Of a stretch of 15,515 nt of DNA, positions 7,494 to 13,109 are shown one piece after another. The notes under the pieces were generated by a model, which saw only the letters and a program-made list of their open reading frames with translations, did no database searches and was not told where the DNA came from. A program made the translations under genes and the position numbers. Position 1 is the stretch's first letter. The number at the start of each line of letters is the position of its first letter. The DNA is from a bacterium (GTDB lineage: Bacteria; Hydrothermota; UBA3073; JACQXS01; JAUWAR01): contig JAUWAR010000015.1 of NCBI GenBank assembly GCA_030601965.1, forward strand, positions 1-15,515, given 5' to 3'.

Positions 7494-7648
7494 AACCTCT
7501 CCCACTTAATAAAAAAAACCAGGACTTGATACCTGGTAATGACATCCCTACCAACGAACTTTTCAAGGCCATAAATATTCGTGAAATTATTTGTGCTTAT
7601 TCGCGACTATCTAAATACCTCAAAAAGTCTTGGTAGGTTCCCTCCTTT
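7494..7648 (-). promoter_or_regulatory. Structured 5' leader with alternative pairings (candidate attenuator or riboswitch)
   Basis: The predicted leader of about 150 nt contains a long-range stem: CCTACCAA (7637-7630) pairs with TTGGTAGG (7554-7547). An inner 10-bp stretch (7627-7618 with 7568-7559) pairs throughout, counting two G-U wobbles. A terminator-like hairpin follows (7537-7518). ACCAAGACTT (7634-7625), in the 5' arm of the long stem, can instead pair 9 of 10 with AAGTCCTGGT (7527-7518), the 3' side of the terminator. The long stem plus terminator and the antiterminator are therefore mutually exclusive. No known riboswitch class, T-box or ops/JUMPstart element was recognised. Pairings were found by eye without energy calculation. 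Confidence 0.55.
7510..7537 (-). terminator. Intrinsic-terminator-like hairpin in the polysaccharide-operon leader
   Basis: On the minus strand ACCAGG (7537-7532) pairs with CCTGGT (7523-7518) across an 8-base loop, followed at once by a run of T. This is the form of a Rho-independent terminator. It lies only about 20 bases before the ATG of the RmlC-like gene and after the operon promoter. No minus-strand gene lies between it and the divergent fumarase gene, so it most plausibly acts as an attenuator rather than an end-of-gene terminator. Confidence 0.7.
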
Positions 7649-7654
7649 TTAAGA

Positions 7655-7684
7655 AGTATACAAAACCTCAAACTTTTTTGTCAA
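7655..7684 (-). promoter_or_regulatory. Sigma70-type promoter for the polysaccharide operon
   Basis: On the minus strand a perfect -35 TTGACA (7684-7679) is followed by an 18-bp spacer and -10 TATACT (7660-7655), predicting a start near 7648. It points towards the RmlC-like gene and lies in the divergent gap with the fumarase operon. Both hexamers are close to consensus, so this is the best promoter in the window. Confidence 0.7.
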
Positions 7685-7773
7685 GTTTTTTTTGAAAAAC
7701 TTTTTTGTTATTATATCTTGACAGATTATTGAGATTATGTTTTTTTAAACTAAAAAATACATTGGGGGATAAG

Positions 7774-8616
7774 ATGAGAGAAATACAAACAGATAAAATT
7801 ATAGAAGTAGTAGCAAAACTTTGCAAAGATGCTAACTACTATCTTCCTCAAGATGTGATGGATGCATTTAAAGATGGCTTAAATAAAGAGGAATCGGAGG
7901 TGGGGAAGGCGATTTTTCACCAATTGATAGAAAATGCCGAGATTGCAAAGCAAGACGAGGTCCCAATTTGTCAGGATACAGGCTTTACAGTAGTATTTTT
8001 AGAACTTGGACAGGAAGTGAGAATTGTCGGAGGCGAATTATATGAAGCAATAGAAGAAGGTGTAAGACAAGGTTATACTGAAGGTTATCTCCGTAAATCT
8101 ATTCTAAAAGACCCTATAAGAGGAGAAAACACAGGTGATAATACCCCTGCAGTGATTTATACAGATATTGTGTCAGGAGATAAACTCAAGATTATTATAG
8201 CACCAAAAGGTGGTGGCAGTGAGAATATGAGTGAGGTATGGATGGGCACTCCTGCCGCTGGAGCAGAAGGAGTTAAAAACTTCGTAGTAGAAAGAGTGCG
8301 AAAGTCTGGTGGCAATCCTTGTCCTCCTATTGTAGTAGGTGTAGGAATTGGTGGGACATTTGATAAGTGTGCCCAATTAGCCAAACGGGCACTTCTGAGA
8401 CCAATTGGTTCGGATAATAAAGACCCTTTTTATGCTGATATGGAAAAAGAACTATTAGAGCGAATAAACAATTTAGGTATAGGACCTGCAGGACTTGGAG
8501 GAAGAATAACTGCACTTGCAGTCCACATTGAGGTATTCCCTCGCCATATTGCCACTTTCCCAGTAGCTGTCAACATCCAGTGTCATGCCTGTCGGCATAA
8601 AGAAACGATAATATAA
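7774..8616 (+). CDS. Class I fumarate hydratase, alpha subunit (FumA N-terminal/TtdA type)
   Basis: The 280-residue subunit belongs to the iron-sulfur (class I) fumarase/tartrate dehydratase family. It would bind a catalytic [4Fe-4S] cluster and, with the beta subunit encoded downstream, interconvert fumarate and malate. Visible motifs are PICQDTG (64-70), GDNTPAVIYTDIV, APKGGGSENMS (143-153), NPCPPIVVGVGIGGT (181-195) and NIQCHACRH (267-275). Cys66, Cys183 and Cys270 are the likely cluster ligands; Cys199 and Cys273 are extra nearby cysteines. ATG at 7774 was chosen because GGGGGAT lies just upstream and the family starts near here; an upstream in-frame start at 7705 would add a non-family leader. 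The stop overlaps the next start (TAATG), suggesting translational coupling. Fumarase versus tartrate dehydratase cannot be settled by sequence. Confidence 0.9.
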   Translation: MREIQTDKIIEVVAKLCKDANYYLPQDVMDAFKDGLNKEESEVGKAIFHQLIENAEIAKQDEVPICQDTGFTVVFLELGQEVRIVGGELYEAIEEGVRQGYTEGYLRKSILKDPIRGENTGDNTPAVIYTDIVSGDKLKIIIAPKGGGSENMSEVWMGTPAAGAEGVKNFVVERVRKSGGNPCPPIVVGVGIGGTFDKCAQLAKRALLRPIGSDNKDPFYADMEKELLERINNLGIGPAGLGGRITALAVHIEVFPRHIATFPVAVNIQCHACRHKETII

Positions 8617-10037
8617 TGGACTATAAAATTCTTATAAATGGTGAATGGCTTAAAGGAAAAAAACGAGTAGAAGTGAGAAATCCCTACAATCAGGAATTAT
8701 TGGGAACGGTTCCCGAGACTACAAAAGAACAAATAGACCAGGCTATCTCCGGTGCACTTGAAGCGTTCAAAATTACAAAAGAACTATCTGCTTATAAACG
8801 TTCCCAAGTCCTTGAAAAAACCAGAGATGGTATTAAAGCAAGAAAAGAGGACTTGGCACGCACTATATCTCAAGAATCTGGTAAACCAATTAAACTATCA
8901 AGAGGTGAGGTAGAAAGGGCAATAGAAACATTCACCTTTGCATCTCAAGAAGCCCGACAAATTGGAGGAGAAACCATACCAATGGATGCAGCCGCAAAAG
9001 GAGAAGGTAGAATTGCCTTTACTATTCGTGAGCCTATAGGAGTAATTGGAGCTATCACTCCATTTAACTTTCCCTTAAATTTAGTGGCTCATAAAGTCGC
9101 TCCTGCTATTGCAAGTGGCAATACTGTTGTTCTTAAGCCATCAAGTTATACTCCTATAACCTCTATTAAGTTAGGAGAGATTATGTTATCTGCAGGACTT
9201 GTGCCAGGGGCGTTGAATGTTATAACAGGTCCAGGCTCATCAGTAGGAGACAGAATAATAAAAGATAATAGAATAGCAAAGATTACATTTACTGGTAGCC
9301 CTCCAATTGGTAAGAGAATTATAAATAAAGCAGGACTTAAAAAGGTTACATTAGAATTAGGTTCTAATTCAGCAGTGATTATAGATAAAGATATAAATTT
9401 AGAAGATACTATTGAAAGGTGTGTATTTGGTAGTTTTGCTAATGCCGGTCAGGTATGCATCTCTATACAACGTGTCTATGTCCATAAAGATATTTATGAT
9501 ATTTTTTTGGATAGGTTTATACAAGCAACAAAAAAACAAAAAATAGGAGACCCACTAAATGAGACTACAGACATAGGTCCTATGATTACTGAAAAAGAGG
9601 CAATAAGAGCAAAACAGTGGATAGATGAGGCACTTGAAGGAGGAGCAAAGGTCTTAACAGGTGGTAATCATAAGGGAACTATGTTTGAACCTACGGTGCT
9701 TACAGATACTACTCCCTCAATGAAGGTAATTGCTCAAGAAATCTTTGCCCCAGTAGTCTCAATTATGTCTTTTAAAAACTGGAACCAGGCAATCAATCTT
9801 GTGAACGCATCTAAATATGGATTACAAGCAGGGGTATATACAAAAGATATTGCCAAAGCATTTTATGCCGCCAAAAAATTAGAAGTTGGTGGAGTAATAA
9901 TTAACGATATTCCTACCTATAGAGTTGACCATATGCCTTATGGTGGAGTAAAAGAGAGTGGCATTGGCAGGGAAGGTATAAAATACGCTATCCAGGAAAT
10001 GACAGAACTGAAATTAATCTGTTTTAATACATCATAA
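8616..10037 (+). CDS. NAD(P)-dependent aldehyde dehydrogenase (ALDH superfamily)
   Basis: The 473-residue length is normal for the ALDH family. The catalytic set is present: Asn151 in TPFNFPLN, Lys174 in LKPSS, Glu247 in LELGS, the TFTGS motif (225-229) and nucleophile Cys281 in AGQVCISIQR. It oxidises an aldehyde to a carboxylate. The sequence most resembles the non-phosphorylating GAPDH, lactaldehyde and succinate-semialdehyde branches, but substrate is not determined. The ATG shares a base with the fumarase alpha stop (TAATG), so translation is probably coupled. Its position between the two fumarase subunit genes suggests a metabolic link, for example succinate semialdehyde or another C4 aldehyde entering the fumarate/malate pool. 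That link is inference. LELGS replaces the common LELGG. Confidence 0.9.
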   Translation: MDYKILINGEWLKGKKRVEVRNPYNQELLGTVPETTKEQIDQAISGALEAFKITKELSAYKRSQVLEKTRDGIKARKEDLARTISQESGKPIKLSRGEVERAIETFTFASQEARQIGGETIPMDAAAKGEGRIAFTIREPIGVIGAITPFNFPLNLVAHKVAPAIASGNTVVLKPSSYTPITSIKLGEIMLSAGLVPGALNVITGPGSSVGDRIIKDNRIAKITFTGSPPIGKRIINKAGLKKVTLELGSNSAVIIDKDINLEDTIERCVFGSFANAGQVCISIQRVYVHKDIYDIFLDRFIQATKKQKIGDPLNETTDIGPMITEKEAIRAKQWIDEALEGGAKVLTGGNHKGTMFEPTVLTDTTPSMKVIAQEIFAPVVSIMSFKNWNQAINLVNASKYGLQAGVYTKDIAKAFYAAKKLEVGGVIINDIPTYRVDHMPYGGVKESGIGREGIKYAIQEMTELKLICFNTS

Positions 10038-10041
10038 AACT

Positions 10042-10065
10042 GTAGGAGCGACTTTCCAGTCGCGA
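10042..10065 (+). repeat. REP-like hairpin element (GTAG head)
   Basis: GTAGGA is followed by a perfect 6-bp stem, GCGACT (10048-10053) and AGTCGC (10058-10063), with loop TTCC, then GA. It lies in the 49-bp gap between the aldehyde dehydrogenase stop and the AGGAGGT ribosome-binding site of the fumarase beta gene. The GTAG tetranucleotide plus imperfectly conserved hairpin is the form of REP elements. In the mRNA it could modulate fumarase beta translation or stability. Confidence 0.7.
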
Positions 10066-10086
10066 TAATCAAATCAGGAGGTAAAA

Positions 10087-10638
10087 ATGGCAGAAATCAG
10101 GATTTCAGCACCCTTATCAGATGAAGATATAAAAAAACTCAATACAGGTGATAAAGTCCTCATCAGTGGAGTAGTTTATACTGGAAGGGACTCTGCACAT
10201 AAACGCATGGTAGAACTACTTAAACAGGGTAAGGATTTGCCTGTTGACCTCAAGGGGCAGATTATCTACTATGTTGGTCCTGCACCAGCCAAGCCAGGAA
10301 AGCCTATTGGCTCAGCAGGTCCTACAACCAGTTATCGGATGGACCCTTATACTCCAGAACTACTATCTCCGGGATTAAAGGCAATGATTGGGAAGGGACC
10401 ACGCTCAAAGGAAGTAATTGAGTCTATGAAAAAACACAAGGCAGTTTATCTGGGAGCAACAGGAGGAGCAGCGGCATTGATTGCAAAGAGTATTAAGAAG
10501 GCAGAAGTAGTTGCCTATGAAGACCTTGGTCCAGAAGCAATTCGTAGGTTAGAGGTAGAAGATTTCCCAGCAATAGTAGTAAATGACATCCACGGTAACG
10601 ACCTGTATGAAGAAGGAGTAAAGAAATATAGAAGGTAA
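10087..10638 (+). CDS. Class I fumarate hydratase, beta subunit (FumA C-terminal/TtdB type)
   Basis: The 183-residue product matches the beta subunit that pairs with the alpha subunit encoded at 7774-8616. Recognisable blocks are ISAPLSDEDIKKLNTGDKVLISG near the start, YTGRDSAHKRM, YYVGPAPAKPGKPIGSAGPTTSYRMDPYT, KGPRSKEVIESMKKH, LGATGGAAAL and EDLGPEAIRRLEVEDFP, all typical of the family. The beta subunit supplies substrate-binding residues at the shared active site; the iron-sulfur cluster sits on alpha. A strong ribosome-binding site, AGGAGGT (10076-10082), precedes the ATG. In most genomes alpha and beta are adjacent; here the aldehyde dehydrogenase and a REP-like element separate them. 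The gene converges on the sugar transferase, with a hairpin between. Confidence 0.92.
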   Translation: MAEIRISAPLSDEDIKKLNTGDKVLISGVVYTGRDSAHKRMVELLKQGKDLPVDLKGQIIYYVGPAPAKPGKPIGSAGPTTSYRMDPYTPELLSPGLKAMIGKGPRSKEVIESMKKHKAVYLGATGGAAALIAKSIKKAEVVAYEDLGPEAIRRLEVEDFPAIVVNDIHGNDLYEEGVKKYRR

Positions 10639-10641
10639 AAA

Positions 10642-10697
10642 GTTCAAAATCCAAATATCAAAAGTAAGTAGATTGTGGATAATAGTCAGTAGATAGG
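10642..10697. repeat. Heptamer-phased tract after fumarase beta
   Basis: Eight 7-bp words run in phase: three of the form NNNCAAA (GTTCAAA, ATCCAAA, TATCAAA), then AGTAAGT, AGATTGT, GGATAAT, AGTCAGT, AGATAGG. The tract begins three bases after the fumarase beta stop. Its word order mirrors that of the tract at 10724-10793 on the other strand. Confidence 0.7.
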
Positions 10698-10730
10698 GAA
10701 AAAATCTGTCTTTTTCCCCTCCCTATCTAC
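10689..10730. terminator. Inverted repeat between convergent genes (possible bidirectional terminator)
   Basis: GTAGATAGGGA (10689-10699) is complementary to TCCCTATCTAC (10720-10730), an 11-bp stem. An inner A-run and T-run extend the pairing after a bulge of a few bases. It lies midway between the convergent fumarase beta and sugar transferase genes, where a bidirectional terminator would be expected. There is no classic T-run directly after the stem, so termination is inferred from position. Confidence 0.5.
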
Positions 10731-10793
10731 CATCTACTCGCTACCACCTACTTTTTGACATTTGAGTTTTGACTTTTGACATTTTACTTTTAA
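10724..10793. repeat. Heptamer-phased tract overlapping the sugar-transferase stop
   Basis: Ten in-phase 7-bp words: TATCTAC, CATCTAC, TCGCTAC, CACCTAC, then TTTTTGA, CATTTGA, GTTTTGA, CTTTTGA, CATTTTA, CTTTTAA. Two word families (NNNCTAC, then NNTTTGA-like) share one unbroken phase. The stop codon of the minus-strand sugar transferase (10790-10792) lies inside the last word. Confidence 0.8.
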
Positions 10794-12154
10794 TACGCTC
10801 CTCTCCCGCAAAGAACAGCCGGAATAGTCTTAATTAATACTCTTAAGTCAAGAAATAGACTCCAATGATCTATATATTCCAGGTCATATCGCATCCAATC
10901 GTCAAAATCTATCTCATTCCTTCCAGAAACCTGCCATATACAGGTAAGACCTGGTCTCATTGAGAGTTTCCTCATTTGCCATTTCTCGTATTTTTTTACC
11001 TCGGAAGGCAAAGGAGGTCTCGGACCTACAAAACTCATATCGCCTTTCAGGATATTTATAATCTGAGGAAGTTCATCCAGGCTAAATCTTCTTAAGACCC
11101 TTCCGACTCTTGTTACTCTTGGGTCATTCCTTAATTTAAATGCTGCACCATTCATCTCATTCAGATAAGCAAGGTCTTCTCGCATCTCTTCTGCCCCTTT
11201 AATCATTGTTCTAAATTTATAGAAGCCGAACTTTCTGCCATTGAGGCCATACCTTATCTGTTTGAAAAGAACAGTCCCTTTGGAATCTGCCTTGATAAAA
11301 AATGCAATTATGAGAAATAGTGGAATGGAAAGCACAAGTGTGGAAACCGCAAACAGAAAGTCCAGGCTATATTTAAGAAGAAATGAGAGGCTTGCGAAGG
11401 GAGCGGTAGAGAATGTAATAAATTTGAATTCACTATAGGTTTCTACATCAATTCTGCCACTAAAGTCGCTTAATACAGATGATACAGGAATACCCGCATT
11501 CTCACATAGATTGAGAATTTCGGGATTCGTAGATGTTGTATCCGGAAGTAATATTACCCAATCTATAGAATGCGATTTTAAAGTATTTTCAAAATTGGTT
11601 ACATCTCCAATTGCTATTTTATCTAATATGCCATTCTTTTCTTCTGTTCTTAGAAAAGATAATGTCCGAAATTTTAAAACTGCGTGATGAGTAAAATAGT
11701 CATAAAATCTCTTTGCTCTCTTGCCTGTTCCTATGACAAGAACATCGTATTTTTGAAAGAGCAAAAAACTTGCTTTTCTCCAGATAAGGAGAACAAACAT
11801 ATTTATACACCCAAAAAACCCAATAAAGAGCCTACTCTGGGTGACTGCCTTGTTAAAAAATATTACAATAGCTAATATTGCCATTGCCTCAATAATCGCT
11901 TTAGCAGTGCAAAAAACAACGCCACGCGAAGAAAAGGGATTATAGGCATCTTCGTAATACAGAACCACAGCCCATACAAATACAATCCATGGAACCAACC
12001 AGAGGACATTTCCCGATACCCATTCTTCTTTTCCAACAGGGTCAAAAAACAGCATACCCCTGAGATAAAATGCCATTATAAAACTCAAAACTGTAAGAAG
12101 TATATCTACCAACAGACTTACTTTAGCAAAAGTATTTAATTTTTCCTTTAACAT
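10790..12154 (-). CDS. Polyprenyl-phosphate sugar-1-phosphate transferase (WbaP/WcaJ-type initiating enzyme)
   Basis: The 454-residue polyisoprenyl-phosphate hexose-1-phosphate transferase has N-terminal membrane helices (about 13-31, 50-67, 84-101 and 108-125) and a central Rossmann-like domain (about 135-235, with VLVIGTGKRAKRF). A further membrane segment (about 262-288) precedes the C-terminal catalytic domain: LFKQIRYGLNG, YKFRTM (312-317), FSLDELPQ (357-364), FVGPRPPLP and RPGLTCIWQVSGR. Such enzymes move sugar-1-phosphate from a nucleotide sugar onto undecaprenyl phosphate, starting each glycan repeat unit. The sugar (glucose, galactose or N-acetyl sugar) is not determined. It lies 21 bp after the glycosyltransferase stop, with the gap filled by 7-bp repeats. 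There is no clear Shine-Dalgarno before ATG 12154, so coupling to the upstream gene is plausible. Confidence 0.92.
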   Translation of the reverse strand: MLKEKLNTFAKVSLLVDILLTVLSFIMAFYLRGMLFFDPVGKEEWVSGNVLWLVPWIVFVWAVVLYYEDAYNPFSSRGVVFCTAKAIIEAMAILAIVIFFNKAVTQSRLFIGFFGCINMFVLLIWRKASFLLFQKYDVLVIGTGKRAKRFYDYFTHHAVLKFRTLSFLRTEEKNGILDKIAIGDVTNFENTLKSHSIDWVILLPDTTSTNPEILNLCENAGIPVSSVLSDFSGRIDVETYSEFKFITFSTAPFASLSFLLKYSLDFLFAVSTLVLSIPLFLIIAFFIKADSKGTVLFKQIRYGLNGRKFGFYKFRTMIKGAEEMREDLAYLNEMNGAAFKLRNDPRVTRVGRVLRRFSLDELPQIINILKGDMSFVGPRPPLPSEVKKYEKWQMRKLSMRPGLTCIWQVSGRNEIDFDDWMRYDLEYIDHWSLFLDLRVLIKTIPAVLCGRGAY

Positions 12155-12181
12155 ATAACTTTTAACTTTTAACTCTCAACT
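12154..12181. repeat. Heptamer tract joining the glycosyltransferase stop to the sugar-transferase start
   Basis: Four in-phase 7-bp units on the plus strand: TATAACT, TTTAACT, TTTAACT, CTCAACT. On the minus strand the tract contains the stop codon of the GT2 gene (TGA, 12178-12176) and runs to the ATG of the next gene at 12154. The whole intergenic spacer is therefore repeat. Confidence 0.85.
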
Positions 12182-13051
12182 CTTTCTTACCCAGGCAAGA
12201 ATAGTTATTGGGAGAGTAACAGAAAAAACTCTTATTATGAGTGCCAAATATAATGTAAATCTCAAAAACAGCGAAGGTTTATAGTTCTTCAAGAAAAACT
12301 TATACATCCCCAAATGATGGTGCGCTGTGGAAGTTAACAAAAATTTTTCAACACTTGCCTCAAGTTTATGGAAAAACACAGCTGTTGGAAGGTAATATAC
12401 ATGATAATTTGCCTTTTTTAATTTATAGCAAAAATCCGTATCCTCTACATATAAAAAGAATCTTTCATCAAAAAAACCAACTTTCTCAAGGATTTCCTTT
12501 TTTGTAAGAATACAGGCGCCCCTGATAGAGTCAACTATCTGAATATGTTCGTAATCAAGGTCAGTTAACAAAAATTGACGAGACATTCTGTTATTTGGAA
12601 AAAATTTAGTAAAAAGAGATTTTCTTCCGAATATACTATTAAAAGGTGTGGGAAAGGTTCTACAAGAAAATTGCAGACTGCCATCATTGTTTAATAGTCT
12701 TGCTCCCACACATCCCGCATCTTTTGTTTTGGCAAAGAAATTTAACATATTATCTATAGCCCCTTTTGTGGTAATAGTGTCGGGATTAAGAAAAAGTATG
12801 TACTCACCCTTTGCCCTTTTTGCTGCTTGATTGCATGCCCTTGCAAAACCAACATTCCTTGCATTTGTGATGAGCTTTACTTGTGGAAATTCTCTCTTTA
12901 TCATAACCTTTGAACCATCTTTACTATGATTATCTACACATATTATCTCATATGAACAAGAAGGTAAATATTTATAAATACTGGAAAGACACTTTCTTAA
13001 ATAGTCTTTAGTATTGTAATTTACTATGATGATAGATAGTTCAGGGTTCAT
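12176..13051 (-). CDS. Family 2 glycosyltransferase (WbbL/rhamnosyltransferase-like)
   Basis: The 291-residue GT-A enzyme begins SIIIVNYNTKDYLRKCL (6-22). It has VDNHSKDGS (39-47), NVGFARACNQA (66-76), the metal/nucleotide motif LNPDT (88-92) and RGACILTKKEILEKVG leading to the acceptor-side YVEDTDFCYK (201-210) with the likely catalytic acidic residues. The C-terminal third carries a conserved HHHLGMYKFFLKNY segment and a hydrophobic stretch (about 262-287) that probably anchors it to the inner membrane. WbbL-like proteins add rhamnose or related sugars to the lipid-linked unit, which would fit the RmlB/RmlC-like genes in this window; donor identity is inference. The start codon lies in a 7-bp repeat with two further ATGs 7 and 14 bases upstream, and there is no Shine-Dalgarno. 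The gene precedes the sugar transferase. Confidence 0.88.
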   Translation of the reverse strand: MNPELSIIIVNYNTKDYLRKCLSSIYKYLPSCSYEIICVDNHSKDGSKVMIKREFPQVKLITNARNVGFARACNQAAKRAKGEYILFLNPDTITTKGAIDNMLNFFAKTKDAGCVGARLLNNDGSLQFSCRTFPTPFNSIFGRKSLFTKFFPNNRMSRQFLLTDLDYEHIQIVDSIRGACILTKKEILEKVGFFDERFFLYVEDTDFCYKLKKANYHVYYLPTAVFFHKLEASVEKFLLTSTAHHHLGMYKFFLKNYKPSLFLRFTLYLALIIRVFSVTLPITILAWVRKS

Positions 13052-13066
13052 AGTTCATAGTTCATA
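13039..13066. repeat. Heptamer repeat carrying the glycosyltransferase start codon
   Basis: Plus-strand GTTCAGG is followed by three copies of GTTCATA. On the minus strand each copy contains an ATG (13065, 13058, 13051). Only 13051 is in frame with the glycosyltransferase. The two upstream ATGs open five-codon reading frames; the first ends with TGA overlapping the real ATG as ATGA. Confidence 0.9.
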
Positions 13067-13081
13067 GTTTTTTTATCTATG

Positions 13082-13109
13082 AACCAACAACTAATAACCA
13101 ATAACCAAA
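13082..13109. repeat. Heptamer tract encoding the RadA C-terminus and stop
   Basis: Four in-phase words on the plus strand: AACCAAC, AACTAAT, AACCAAT, AACCAAA. On the minus strand they encode the last RadA residues (LVIGY) and the TAG stop at 13093-13091. The 13067-13081 gap to the next heptamer tract is a T-run plus a few bases. Confidence 0.8.

Noticed and set aside
7494..7648. JUMPstart/ops element of RfaH-regulated polysaccharide operons
   Set aside because: No GGCGGTAG core was found; GTTGGTAGGG in the leader is only a partial resemblance.
7683..7702. AT-only hairpin in the divergent gap as a plus-strand terminator
   Set aside because: The stem is almost all A/T, it overlaps the minus-strand -35, and no plus-strand gene ends before it.
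7718..7746. Plus-strand TTGACA at 7718-7723 as the fumarase operon promoter
   Set aside because: A 17-bp spacer would place the -10 on a run of T; no acceptable -10 hexamer was found, so the fumarase promoter is left unassigned.
7705..7773. In-frame upstream start for fumarase alpha
   Set aside because: The added residues are unlike the family, and the GGGGGAT ribosome-binding site sits correctly for ATG 7774.
11943..11954. AGGCATCTTC in the sugar transferase as another REP-like copy
   Set aside because: It has no GTAG head and no return arm, and it encodes the expected YEDAYNP sequence of the family, so it is coincidence.
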